From the NCBI GenBank assembly GCA_958295935.1, contig OY282385.1, forward strand, positions 310,001-374,000: 64,000 bases of DNA, read 5' to 3'. The notes beneath the pieces were generated by a model. It was not told the DNA's origin. It ran no database searches and saw only the letters and a list, made by a program, of their open reading frames with translations. This DNA is from an uncultured Dehalococcoidia bacterium. Lineage in GTDB: Bacteria; Chloroflexota; Dehalococcoidia; Lucifugimonadales; Lucifugimonadaceae. A program made the translations under genes and the position numbers. This document shows, piece by piece, positions 26,150 to 35,104 of the stretch (position 1 is its first letter; every line of letters begins with the position of its first letter).

Positions 26150-26395
26150 AAGTTTCATTACCCGAGGAAATCGGGGCGCAGCCAGACCGGTCCACGACGC
26201 GACCACTGAACGCCCCGCCGCATTCCCCACTAGATTCTAGAAATCTGAACCCGTCCATCCAGCCCCGTAACACTTGCCCCGCGAGGCCCCCGCGCCCGTT
26301 CGCACGGTGGTATAAATTTGCCATCCGCCCGTAGCTCGCAAAGCCGGCTGCACGAGGCCGGATCCATAACCCCGCCACCTAAGGAGAGCGATCTC
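26150..26395. other. Intergenic region between ssrA and the selenoprotein gene
   Basis: No gene is supported in these 246 bases. The frames that stay open are Arg/Pro-rich shadows. The end of the region holds the ribosome binding site AAGGAGAG (about 26381-26388) of the following gene. No T-rich terminator for ssrA is obvious. Confidence 0.5.
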
Positions 26396-28081
26396 ATGTA
26401 CGAACTGGAAGTACTCAACCCGGTTTCCCCGCAGCAGGGAGAAGTCAGCGCATTCCCATACGCCCCCCGTCCTGCCAGCCTCGATGGCAAAGTCCTCGGC
26501 CTGATGTGGAACGGCAAAGCACACGGAGACGACGCACTGAAAAGGGCCGGCGAGTTGATCCGGCAGAAGGCGCCAACCGTAGACGTCCGCTTCTACTCCG
26601 GCGCCCTGCCCTTCCCAGACCCCACTCGAAACAAGGCCATATCGGAGATAGACGCAGCCATCGGATGTACCGCCGACTGAGGGTCATGCACGTCGTGGCT
26701 TGTCTACGACATGGTCGAGTTGGAGAAGGCCGGTATACCGACCGCCATCATACTTTCCGACGGTTTCCAGCACGACGCCGACGCAAGCGCACGCGCCTTC
26801 GGCATGGGGCCAATACCGCGCGTCGAGGTCCCCAAGGTCTACAACAACATCACGACCGCCGAGGCCCGAGGACAGACCGAACCCGTCGTACCGCAGCTCA
26901 TCGAACTGCTCACTAGGCAGATGACGGGCGAGGACCTCGAAGAGGCCGCCATACAGGCCGCCCAGTCCAGGAGGGAAATATTCCAGGGTGAAGACCCGTT
27001 CGACGCCCTCGATGCCTTCAACGAGGCCTTCCTCAGCAGGGATTGGGGAGACGGATTCCCCCTCATTCCTCCCACGCACGCACGCGTCGAACACATGCTC
27101 ACCGGGTCCTCCATGGACCCGGACGAGATCGTCTGCAAACTGCCCCCAGGCAACGGAATGGTCACCGTGCAGAAGGTCGCAACAAACTGCGTAATGGCAG
27201 GCTGCAGACCGGAACACCTCCCCGTGGTCCTCGCAGCCTGCCGGGCCATATCACAAATGGACCCCTTCGCCGCACGCGGCCTGCTCATGTCCACCAGCGC
27301 CGGCGCGCCTCTCATCCTGGTCAATGGACCCATTAGAGAGGAAATAGGCCTGAATTCGAAACGCGCCGCGCTCGGACCAGGCAAACTCTCAAGGGTCAAC
27401 GTCGCAATAGGCAGAGCCTTTACGCTCACCCTGAAGAACGGAGGACACTGGTACCCGGGCGTGCTCGACATGGACACCATAGGCACACCCCGCAAGTTCA
27501 GCCTCTGCGTGGCAGAGAACGAAGAGCACACCCCGTGGGAACCGTGGCACGTCGAGCAAGGATTCGACCCCGAACAAAGCACGGTCACGATATTCCCCAC
27601 CGGCGGAGAACACGACCACGGAAACCAGGGCGTCGACACCCCGGACGGCCTACTGAGGTCTATCGCCAGCGGCATCGGAAGGGGCGGAGGATACATCGCA
27701 GACCTGCAGGGAGAGCATGACCGAACCGCGCCCGGAGAAATACGCAGCGGAGGCGGAACCCTGATACTCATCGCCCCGGCCCACGCTCAACCAATAGCCC
27801 AGGGAGGCTTCAGCAAGGCCGCAGCCAAGGAGTTCATACACCACCACGTAAACGTGCCCGCAAGCAAGCCGATGAGCCACTTCAACGTTCCTGACAAGGT
27901 ACGCTTTCAGTACCGATGGCTATACGACCTGACCGAATCAGAACGCGAAAAGGTCATGCTCCCAGGACACCTCCACGCAGGCGCATACCACCTGGTATGC
28001 GTTGGAGCAAACGACCGCGCCAAGAACTTGATCATCGGCTCCGGGGATGCGTCGATAGTGGAGATAACCCACCGAAACTGA
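26396..28081 (+). CDS. UGSC-motif selenoprotein (in-frame TGA decoded as Sec)
   Basis: The gene starts at ATG 26396 after a strong AAGGAGAG site and meets TGA at 26678-26680. Reading straight on in the same frame continues without a stop to 28081, giving 561 residues with Sec95 in ...CTAD-Sec-GSCTSW. Sec-Gly-Ser-Cys is the motif that defines the UGSC (seleno)protein family, known from marine metagenomes. The motif is followed by VYDMVELEKAGIPTAII, typical of the same domain (residues 1-~190). A hairpin just past TGA fits a bacterial SECIS. Residues ~205-561 form a second conserved-looking domain of unknown function (DWGDGFPLIPPT; NCVMAGCRPEHLPVVLAACRA). A redox role for Sec95/Cys98 is inferred. 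Treating this as two genes would leave the second without a ribosome binding site. Confidence 0.9.
26692..26710 (+). promoter_or_regulatory. Candidate bacterial SECIS element
   Basis: GTCGT (26692-26696) pairs with ACGAC (26706-26710) and encloses the loop GGCTTGTCT; an inner G-T/G-C extension is possible. The loop-opening G at 26697 lies 17 bases after the TGA, inside the 16-37 base window known for bacterial SECIS elements, where a G in the first loop positions is needed for SelB binding. An outer CA/TG pair separated by a C-A mismatch may lengthen the stem. Confidence 0.65.
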
Positions 28082-28159
28082 CCGAACGGCACAGGCCCAA
28101 CCACGAAAACGCGAAACTCATGGGACTCCCAAACTGAAAGGCCCGCGCTGGCACGGTTC

Positions 28160-28603
28160 ATGGCAGGTTATTCAGGCACACCGCTGGCAAAGAAACTAGG
28201 CATCCGGGAGGGCCACCAGGTAGCGCTGCTGAACGCTCCCCGCGGTTTCGAGCTCAAGCTTGATGGGCTGCCCGATACGGCCGCGGTAACGCGCGACGAA
28301 ATCGCCGGGCACGTCGACGTGATCGTCCTCTTCGCCGTCGAGAAAGCCCAACTGGCGACCGCCTTCCCCTCTCTCGCGCCGCTAGTGTTCCCGGCAGGAA
28401 ATCTCTGGGTCGCCTGGCCCAAACGCTCTTCCAAAGTGAACACCGACTTGACCGAGGACGTACTGCGGCAAATCGGGTTGCCCCTCGGCATGGTGGACAA
28501 CAAAGTCTGCGCGGTCGACGACACTTGGTCCGGGCTGCGCTTCACGTGGCGTAGAGAACTTAGAAAGATGAAGAAGCCGGTACCGATCACCCCCGCCGGG
28601 TGA
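28160..28603 (+). CDS. DUF3052 family protein
   Basis: A 147-residue protein with the family opening AGYSGTPLAKKLGIREG, VALLNAPRGFE, a central VDVIVLFAVEKAQL, and the segment LWVAWPKRSSKVNTDLTEDVLR, which matches DUF3052. It has no membrane helix. Proteins of this type are small cytoplasmic proteins of unknown function, often found alone. The last 17 bases overlap the convergent ABC permease gene. The motifs are clear; the role is not. Confidence 0.85.
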   Translation: MAGYSGTPLAKKLGIREGHQVALLNAPRGFELKLDGLPDTAAVTRDEIAGHVDVIVLFAVEKAQLATAFPSLAPLVFPAGNLWVAWPKRSSKVNTDLTEDVLRQIGLPLGMVDNKVCAVDDTWSGLRFTWRRELRKMKKPVPITPAG

Positions 28604-29561
28604 CCGACCGATCATCGACGCTATCCTCGCCCTTGGGTGCATAGCCGGAACCGCCCGACTCCACTCCCCGCGCCTCCAACTCGCCATGCGAGCCGGGAGC
28701 CGCGGGCCTCGGCGGGTGACTATGCACAACCTCTTTGCTCCGGCCAACCAGCCCAAGCCGCCTCAACAGGAAGAACGAAACCTCCACCGCTATCAACAGG
28801 CCCACGCCCGTAAGTACCACAGCGCCCCCCGGAGCGACGTCCGCGTAGAAAGCGATCACAATACCCCCCACTCCAATCACAACCCCGATCAGAGCCGAGG
28901 CGATGATCGCCGCCCCCAAACCCGTAGTAAGTCTCAGGCCGATCAGCACAGGCGTCACGATCAGCGCACCCACCAAGAGCACCCCCACTACCCGCATAGA
29001 CACGGTTATCGTCGCGCCCGTGACCAGCGCCAGCGCCAGGTTGACCAGGTTGATCCGCACCCCGCTGATGCGAGCAAGGTCGGTGTCGTAAGACGTCTGC
29101 GCCAGTTCCACAAAGAACAACGTCAACATCAGCGCAACCCCCACGAGGAGAGCCCCGATCATCCACAGATCCGTGGTCGTGGCCGTCAGGATGCTGCCGA
29201 ACAGGTAGCCGTAGAGGTTGGCGTTGAAACCCTCTGCGAGTGAGATGATGACCACCGCAACGGCCAACGCCCCGTACAGCACCACCGCCAGAGCCGCATC
29301 GCCCGGCATCATCCGGCGCACCCGCAGTTGCTCGATGCCCACAGCGGCCAGTGAGGTCGAAGCCAAAGCCAGGTAAGGCGGGAAAGTACGCGTCAACAGC
29401 CCGATAGCCACACCCGCAAGGGCAACGTGCGCGAGCGAGTCGGCTATCAGGGAAAGCCGCCGCAGCACGAGGAACACCCCGAAGGATGGCGCCAGCGCGC
29501 CGATCATTGCCGCCGCGGCCATGGAACGAAGCATGAAGTCGTACTGGAATATATCCGGCAT
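28587..29561 (-). CDS. znuB: Zinc/manganese ABC transporter permease (ZnuB-like)
   Basis: A 324-residue membrane protein with eight or more hydrophobic segments. It opens MLRSMAAAAMIGALAPSFGVFLVLRRLSLIADSLAHVALAGVAIG, the region that defines ABC-3 permeases, and has MRVVGVLLVGALIVTPVL in the centre. The C-terminal ~55 residues are hydrophilic. Together with the ATPase 24 bases upstream it forms the membrane part of a zinc-type importer. No substrate-binding lipoprotein (ZnuA) is present nearby. It converges with and overlaps the DUF3052 gene by 17 bases. Confidence 0.9.
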   Translation of the reverse strand: MPDIFQYDFMLRSMAAAAMIGALAPSFGVFLVLRRLSLIADSLAHVALAGVAIGLLTRTFPPYLALASTSLAAVGIEQLRVRRMMPGDAALAVVLYGALAVAVVIISLAEGFNANLYGYLFGSILTATTTDLWMIGALLVGVALMLTLFFVELAQTSYDTDLARISGVRINLVNLALALVTGATITVSMRVVGVLLVGALIVTPVLIGLRLTTGLGAAIIASALIGVVIGVGGIVIAFYADVAPGGAVVLTGVGLLIAVEVSFFLLRRLGLVGRSKEVVHSHPPRPAAPGSHGELEARGVESGGSGYAPKGEDSVDDRSVTRRG

Positions 29562-29585
29562 CGCTGGACTATCGCCTCACAAAAG

Positions 29586-30392
29586 TCATCGATGCTCGTG
29601 AAGAGCGTCGTGAAGAAGAACGTCCACCGGGTAACCGTACAGACGCGACAACTCGCGAGAGGTCAACTCGTGCACCGGCCCATGAAACACCATCTCGCAG
29701 TTGATGCACGCGCAACTCTTGGCCTCCCGCATCACCGCGCCGATGTCGTGAGACACGATCACGATCGTGATATTCAGCTCCTCGTTCAGACGCCTCAGTA
29801 GATGGCTGAACTGCTCCTGACCGGCCGAATCCACGCCCGCAACCGGCTCATCCAGCAGCAAGAGCTCAGTGTCCCTGACGAGCACGCGCGCGATCAGCAT
29901 ACGTTGCTGCTGACCCGCAGAAAGGTCGGCCGCCCTTCTCTTGGCCAGACGCTCGATGCCAACCAGCTCCAGGGCCCTCGCAATCTTCTGCCGGCGAGAG
30001 CGTCTGAACGGAGCCAGCGGGTCCATGCCTGAATAGAGGCCAAAGCCCACCACCTCGCTAACAGTCGCAGGGAAACGAGCGTCGTGGGCCTCCACCCTCT
30101 GGGGTACGTAACCCACGCGGGACCACTGCCGGAAGCGTTCTGGCGGCTGCCCGAACAACAGGACAGACCCGCGAGTCGGTTTGAGAAGGCCCAGAGCCAT
30201 CCTCAGCAGCGTCGTCTTGCCGCTCCCGTTAGGCCCCAGGATCGCCATGAAATCGCCCGGCTGAACGGCGAACGATATACGCTCCACAACCGGCTCGGAA
30301 AAGTACGAAAACCACGCATCGCGAAACTCGAGCGGCGGCGGGTCAGAGCCATTCTTTTTAAGATCAGGTATCAACTGCGCATCTACTTGCAC
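29586..30392 (-). CDS. znuC: Zinc/manganese ABC transporter ATPase (ZnuC-like)
   Basis: A 268-residue ABC ATPase with Walker A GPNGSGKTT near residue 54, Q-loop VPQRVE, signature LSAGQQQRMLIARVL and Walker B LLLLDEPVAGVD, followed by the switch His in VSHDIG. A Cys-containing patch near the end (KSCACINCEMVF) recalls Zn-importer ATPases. It lies 21 bases after the Fur-family regulator and 24 before the permease, so the three form one operon. Confidence 0.92.
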   Translation of the reverse strand: MQVDAQLIPDLKKNGSDPPPLEFRDAWFSYFSEPVVERISFAVQPGDFMAILGPNGSGKTTLLRMALGLLKPTRGSVLLFGQPPERFRQWSRVGYVPQRVEAHDARFPATVSEVVGFGLYSGMDPLAPFRRSRRQKIARALELVGIERLAKRRAADLSAGQQQRMLIARVLVRDTELLLLDEPVAGVDSAGQEQFSHLLRRLNEELNITIVIVSHDIGAVMREAKSCACINCEMVFHGPVHELTSRELSRLYGYPVDVLLHDALHEHR

Positions 30393-30413
30393 ACGGAGGT
30401 AAAACCCCGGCTA

Positions 30414-30851
30414 TCAGCGGCTTCCATGCGTCGAGCACGCGGCGCAAACAACGTAGAACTCCATGCGGTGCCCCACTATCTCGTCAGGAATCTCGCGCTC
30501 GATTGACCTGAGAGCGCGCTCGATAGTCGAGTCCCGAAACTCGCTTACCGTCCCGCAGTTGATGCACATGGTGTGATGGTGATGCTCTACACGCGCCAAA
30601 CTGTACTTGGGAGTGCCGTCCGGCATGATCAGCTTGCACAGCGACCCAACCTCCAGAAGATGCCTGATCGTGCGGTACACAGTAGCCCGGCCAACGTCCT
30701 GTAAAGCATCGCAAAGCGATTCCGCGGTAAAACCCTCGCCCTGCTCCTCTATCGCACCGATGACCCGCTGCCTGGGTCGCGTAATGCGGAAACCTCGGTC
30801 CTCCAGAGCGGCGGCCAGGTTAGGCCTCACCGCAGGCTGTTGTGAAGTCAT
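30414..30851 (-). CDS. zur: Fur-family regulator, probably zinc-sensing (Zur)
   Basis: A winged-helix metal-dependent repressor of ~145 residues. It has RITRPRQRVIGAIEEQ (DNA-binding domain), GRATVYRTIRHLLEVG (recognition helix), then the HHHH metal site and structural-zinc cysteines CxxC at 96-99 (CINC) and 136-139 (CAAC). Three ATGs are possible at 30878, 30866 and 30851, none with a Shine-Dalgarno; I choose the shortest because the operator overlaps the longest. The operon with znuC and znuB points to Zur rather than Fur, but this is context, not sequence proof. Confidence 0.88.
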   Translation of the reverse strand: MTSQQPAVRPNLAAALEDRGFRITRPRQRVIGAIEEQGEGFTAESLCDALQDVGRATVYRTIRHLLEVGSLCKLIMPDGTPKYSLARVEHHHHTMCINCGTVSEFRDSTIERALRSIEREIPDEIVGHRMEFYVVCAACSTHGSR

Positions 30852-30869
30852 GCTGTAATCGATCATTAT

Positions 30870-30884
30870 TGATACCATATATCA
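30870..30884. promoter_or_regulatory. Fur-family operator (Fur/Zur-type box)
   Basis: TGATA (30870-30874) and TATCA (30880-30884) are perfect inverted half-sites with five bases between, the spacing of the 15-base 7-1-7 Fur-family box TGATAATnATTATCA. Ten of the 14 defined positions match on either strand. It overlaps the first ATG of the regulator gene, so it probably gives autorepression of zur-znuC-znuB when metal is plentiful. Confidence 0.6.
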
Positions 30885-31046
30885 GTTAAACAGTGCGCGT
30901 CAATAAACAGAAAGTGCATATGGACCGCTGCGCCGCCGCGCCGCGGGCCGCGTGAAAATAGTCTTTGCCCATTGTTCCGACCGCGCAACTCTCCGATGCA
31001 GGAGCCGACGTGCGCGCTGTCCACTGTCACAGCGCAATGCCGCTCG

Positions 31047-33947
31047 CTACAGCCGCCGGTTGGATACCACAGGCTCCGAGGCCAACAGGCCGCGCAGCGT
31101 CCGCAGATCGGGCAGCCCCAGGATCCTGGAAACGCCCGCGTCCACGCGTATTCGAGCCGGACAACGCGCCATGCCCGGCAGCCGATCGAACTCGTACTCT
31201 GCCAGCTCGTCGAACAGGTTGGACAGCCCATGAAGCTGCGAGGCCGAAATGGCCCGCAGGTCCACGACGGGCAACGATCTGAGATCGGCCTTCTTGAACT
31301 TCACCCAATTGCCCTGCGTGGTGTTGCGAATGGAGAGCAGGGCCAACAAACCGGCGCTGCTGTTGAGCCAGACCGCGATAGCCCTGTCCCAAACGTAGCT
31401 ATCGCTCTTGACCGGCCACCAAACGTTGGACAGAACCGGCGCGTCGGTACACATAGCCGCGACTCTGGCCGTATTCAGCCTAAGACGTTCCGCTATGAGA
31501 AGCCGCCCCGCCCGCTGCCATAGCTGGTCAGCTGATTTGAGACGGCGGCCACGGCGCGCCTCGACAAGCGGGGCCAGATACCTGTCAGATTGGGTCGCCA
31601 TGCATCTGCGAGCCATAGTGTCGTTGCCTTCCACCATCGGGTACGCCGTCACCGTACCCGTAGGCTCAAACCCGTCTCGAACGTCTCGCACGTCAGGCCC
31701 AATCCGCCCGATCTCCTGGAGCTGGCACAAAGGAACCTTGGAAGCCGCTGCCTCCCCCGGTACCCACGTCTCGCCGTCATCCAGCAGGCGCATCGCGCTG
31801 CGGATTACGTCCGCGCGGGCGAACTGCACGCCGGCCCACTTCCTCCCGGCGAACTTCGATTCAGGAATCGAAACCACCTCCCCGACGTGACGGCCATCAA
31901 CTTCCAGAAGCGCCGCTCCCCTGCCCTCCAGTCTCGCCGGGATAGTTGACGCAACGGCCTGAGCCGTGCGGTGGGCGTCCAGAACGCCATCCGGATTCCT
32001 CCAGAGATTGACGAACGTAGTGCGCTGCTCTGAGTCAGCCTCCTTCTCAGACCGGCGCGTAGCGATCAACAGGGCCTCCGACAGGTCGGTGCTGTCCGAG
32101 AAGTTCCAACGCAACGGGTCGTGGGACGCAACCACCACGTCCAGCGAGAAATCACGCTCGATGAGCCGGCGCGTCTGCTCCCACGCCGGGCCGGTGCACA
32201 CGGTGAGCGGCAACACCAAGGCCAGACGACCCTCGCCGGAGCGCAATTTGGGCGAGGCCGCCGCCACGAAAGCCGCGCCCAGGCCGGCCGTAGCCGAAGC
32301 CTGCATCGACTTCAGGCGGCGAGATAGCTCGTTCTGAAGTTCCCGCCGCTCCGAAGAAGGCAAACTGCCGAACAACAGATTGCCTCCCACAGACCGGGTG
32401 AAAGGCGGATTCATGATCGCCAGATCCAAGTCCGGCAGCGTAGCCGTAACACCCTCCGACGCGCCGCGAGAGCCGCCGCCGGACACTTTCCGCGCATCCT
32501 GTGCAACAACCCCTACCCCTTCAGGGGACAAGGCGAATTGCACCGCCGACTCGTCACGCCCCAAGAAATCCAGCGAACCCAACGACACGTTCGATCCGCT
32601 CACGCCCAGCGGCATCACGTATAGGTTCATGCGGTCGAACTGTATGTCGGGATTGAGCATCGCCAGGCTGGTGGCCGCAAAATGCACCGCAGAAAGCTGC
32701 ACGTCGTACCCATGCAGAGCCTGCTCCACCATCACCTTGTGGAGAGCCGGAGCGTTCTGCCCGCCCGCCTGCTTGTGAAGACGCTCCACCTCCGAAGCGA
32801 CCGCCATCAGCAGAGTCCCCGTGCCGCACGCCAGGTCCGCCACGTTGAGCGAGCCCGGAAACTCGTAGTCGCCCCAATCCACTCGCGGAGGCCAATCATG
32901 AAACGCCAAACGGGACAGCAGCGTGGCCGCCGGTACAGACGTGTAATACGCGCCGGTGAACTTCGCATCGCTCAACAGAGTATGGAACAACCGACCCGAA
33001 AGGTCGTGACCCTCCAGCTGACGAGTATCCTCCATCGCCCTGATCAGCGGAGCCATGACCGACTCCCGTACCTCGTCCGGCCCGTCAGACAACACGTCGA
33101 GGATGCTCGCCGCCAATTGGAAGACCGGCGCGTAGTCGATGTTGTCGCAAATATCGCGCCAAGCGTCGCGCAAACCGGAATCGCCCTGCCCGCGCGATTC
33201 GCTCACCGTCGCAACGTCAGGGCTCGCAGCAGCCAGCCGGTCCTGGAAGGCAAGAGCATTGAAAAGCACAAGGCAACCAATGCGCAGGGCCGCCGCCCTG
33301 TTCTTTTCCTGATCCGTACTGGCAATGATTTCGGCAACGCGGCGGGATACGCGGGCGTGCCGAGAGATGGCCTTGGACGACCGTTCCAGCGCGTAACCAA
33401 CGACCCCGGCCGCAGCGGCCACCCGGTCCACGCCCTCCAGCTCCAGCGGAAGGGCGCGCAACTGATCGGCAAACTCGACAACTGAGCCCGTCCTGGTGCG
33501 GCGGCCTGCTACAACCGTGCCGCGGGAACCATGCACCCACCATCGAATATCCGAGGCCGCTTCAAGCTCGGCCTGCGTGTTCTCCGAGTAACGCAGCCGG
33601 TCGGGATAGAGAACGCCGAGCAAGCCTATGGCGTCAGGAAAACCCTCCAGCCTGCCATCGAACTGACCCCTCAGACCCTTGTCCGATCCCTCCCACTTGC
33701 ATTCCACCAGTACCGAATCCCCGCCTCTCAACTCGACCCGGATATCTGGAGCCGCCTGCCCCCTGCGGCGTTCGGCCCTGGCGGATATTCCCCGGCCGCG
33801 GAGCAACTGGGCCAGAAGGACGTTTACAGCCTCTTCCCGAACGGTTTCGGAAGCGTTCGATCCGATCCGCCGAGCGGACCCCCTAGCCCTCAAGTTGCCA
33901 ACGCCTCGCTTGCCCGGGAACCGTTCCCCGCCATTCCATTCCCGCAT
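31047..33947 (-). CDS. Type IIG restriction-modification enzyme
   Basis: A single 966-residue protein with endonuclease, methyltransferase and specificity parts. Near the N terminus PD at 67-68 and ECK at 82-84 form a PD-(D/E)xK nuclease site. An adenine-methyltransferase core follows with SAM motif I DLACGTG at 371-377 and catalytic motif IV NPPF at 513-516. The C-terminal ~300 residues would contain target recognition. This layout is that of Type IIG enzymes, which both cut and methylate, so no separate S or R gene is needed. It stands alone on the minus strand, next to the compositionally different protease region. Confidence 0.88.
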   Translation of the reverse strand: MREWNGGERFPGKRGVGNLRARGSARRIGSNASETVREEAVNVLLAQLLRGRGISARAERRRGQAAPDIRVELRGGDSVLVECKWEGSDKGLRGQFDGRLEGFPDAIGLLGVLYPDRLRYSENTQAELEAASDIRWWVHGSRGTVVAGRRTRTGSVVEFADQLRALPLELEGVDRVAAAAGVVGYALERSSKAISRHARVSRRVAEIIASTDQEKNRAAALRIGCLVLFNALAFQDRLAAASPDVATVSESRGQGDSGLRDAWRDICDNIDYAPVFQLAASILDVLSDGPDEVRESVMAPLIRAMEDTRQLEGHDLSGRLFHTLLSDAKFTGAYYTSVPAATLLSRLAFHDWPPRVDWGDYEFPGSLNVADLACGTGTLLMAVASEVERLHKQAGGQNAPALHKVMVEQALHGYDVQLSAVHFAATSLAMLNPDIQFDRMNLYVMPLGVSGSNVSLGSLDFLGRDESAVQFALSPEGVGVVAQDARKVSGGGSRGASEGVTATLPDLDLAIMNPPFTRSVGGNLLFGSLPSSERRELQNELSRRLKSMQASATAGLGAAFVAAASPKLRSGEGRLALVLPLTVCTGPAWEQTRRLIERDFSLDVVVASHDPLRWNFSDSTDLSEALLIATRRSEKEADSEQRTTFVNLWRNPDGVLDAHRTAQAVASTIPARLEGRGAALLEVDGRHVGEVVSIPESKFAGRKWAGVQFARADVIRSAMRLLDDGETWVPGEAAASKVPLCQLQEIGRIGPDVRDVRDGFEPTGTVTAYPMVEGNDTMARRCMATQSDRYLAPLVEARRGRRLKSADQLWQRAGRLLIAERLRLNTARVAAMCTDAPVLSNVWWPVKSDSYVWDRAIAVWLNSSAGLLALLSIRNTTQGNWVKFKKADLRSLPVVDLRAISASQLHGLSNLFDELAEYEFDRLPGMARCPARIRVDAGVSRILGLPDLRTLRGLLASEPVVSNRRL

Positions 33948-34220
33948 ACAGGATCCGAGCAGCTATTGTCAGACAGGGAGCTTCGAAGAACGTCCCCTAT
34001 CCCCACAGCCACAAAGGAAGGGAGAGACCATCTGTTGGACCTTCTATCACTCAATTTCCCGCCGCGAAAGGAAAGGGATGTCCTAGTGGCTTCCGTGGGG
34101 TTGCTAACCGCCTTTTCGACGTTTTCGCTCTTGCCGTCGCGGTTACTCACGATTGCCCGCCGGAAACGGCTATCCCAGTGGCGGAATGGCAGGCGCCAAA
34201 GCCGCTGTGGGCGCTGCAAC
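33948..34220. other. Intergenic region between the RM gene and the protease
   Basis: No gene is supported in these 273 bases. A stretch at about 34172-34190 resembles the D-arm start of a tRNA-Leu, but no anticodon or T arm follows. Confidence 0.5.
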
Positions 34221-35051
34221 CTAGCCGCCTCTTCGGACCCAAGCGCGTCCGTGATGGTTCTCTATGATTTTCTGCGCTGATGTACCTGCAAAAGTGTGTA
34301 TCGCTGCGTGGTGAACTGAGAGCGCCGCGTCCTGAAGCTGAGGGTCATCTTCCAGATTCACTACTTTGACACCTATGCTGCGTACCTGATCCCTGCCGAC
34401 TCGTCTTCCATGCGAGTTGAACGACTCATAATCTGCGAACCAATCCGCTATCTTCTTGGATTTCTCTTTTGCGTTCGCTTCTCTGGACAGCATATATCGC
34501 TCCAGCCAGCCTGCGACCATGCCAGAGGCCAATCTCTGGGAATCTTCGCATTGGGTAAGCAGGCCGGGCGCATAAGTCCTGAGAATTGGCATCCAGGCAG
34601 AAATATTCTCCGGTTTTCTACACTCACGTTTGGCGAGTTCAAACTGGTTGAGAATCGCTTTGGCCGGCGCGGACCTCATTCCTTCGGGAGTGGAGATTAG
34701 GAACTGCGGATCAATTGGTCCCAACTGCGAATGCTGCCCCATGACCAATTCGTCGGCTGAGAGTGCAATCATGGTCGCGGCAGACATGGCCGCAACGGGA
34801 ACAAAGACCCGTATGTGATCGAATCTCTCCCTAAGATACTCCACCAATGATTCGGCAGCTTCTGCAGAGCCGCCGGGACTATGTATAAGGATGTCCAGGT
34901 TCCGCTCGCGGATATTGGAAACGGCCTCCATGAGGCCTTGAACATCGGGGAGTTCTACCTGTAGCTCAGCGGGGGGCATCCGGCGCGATTCAAACCACGC
35001 GGTCGCATATAGGATCGCCGCCCTGCCGGTAGCACGGCTCAACTGCCGCAA
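34221..35051 (-). CDS. SDH-family Clp-fold serine protease
   Basis: A protease of the serine-dehydrogenase-proteinase/Clp-crotonase fold (276 residues from TTG 35051). Motifs are HSPGGSAEAAESLVEYL at 58-74, the catalytic Ser90 in AMSAATMIALSADEL, and GPIDPQ at 111-116. It has no signal peptide or transmembrane helix, so it is cytoplasmic or peripheral. Family members usually begin DxVRRKYL..L..TGR, and codons for VRRKYL are present upstream in the same frame, so the true start is likely earlier at a non-ATG codon near 35097. It follows the small coiled-coil gene by ~50 bases. Confidence 0.78.
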   Translation of the reverse strand: MRQLSRATGRAAILYATAWFESRRMPPAELQVELPDVQGLMEAVSNIRERNLDILIHSPGGSAEAAESLVEYLRERFDHIRVFVPVAAMSAATMIALSADELVMGQHSQLGPIDPQFLISTPEGMRSAPAKAILNQFELAKRECRKPENISAWMPILRTYAPGLLTQCEDSQRLASGMVAGWLERYMLSREANAKEKSKKIADWFADYESFNSHGRRVGRDQVRSIGVKVVNLEDDPQLQDAALSVHHAAIHTFAGTSAQKIIENHHGRAWVRRGG

Positions 35052-35104
35052 GTATTTCCTGCGGACGCCGTCGAAGTCAGGAACGCCCTGAAGAGTTAGG
35101 AGCG

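Noticed and set aside
26711-28081. Separate gene beginning at the internal Met after the TGA
   Set aside because: No ribosome binding site precedes it. The frame is continuous with the upstream part through a UGSC motif.
34172-34262. Possible tRNA-Leu (stretch TGGCGGAATGGCAGGCGCC)
   Set aside because: Only a D-arm-like start is present; no anticodon stem, T arm or acceptor pairing follows.
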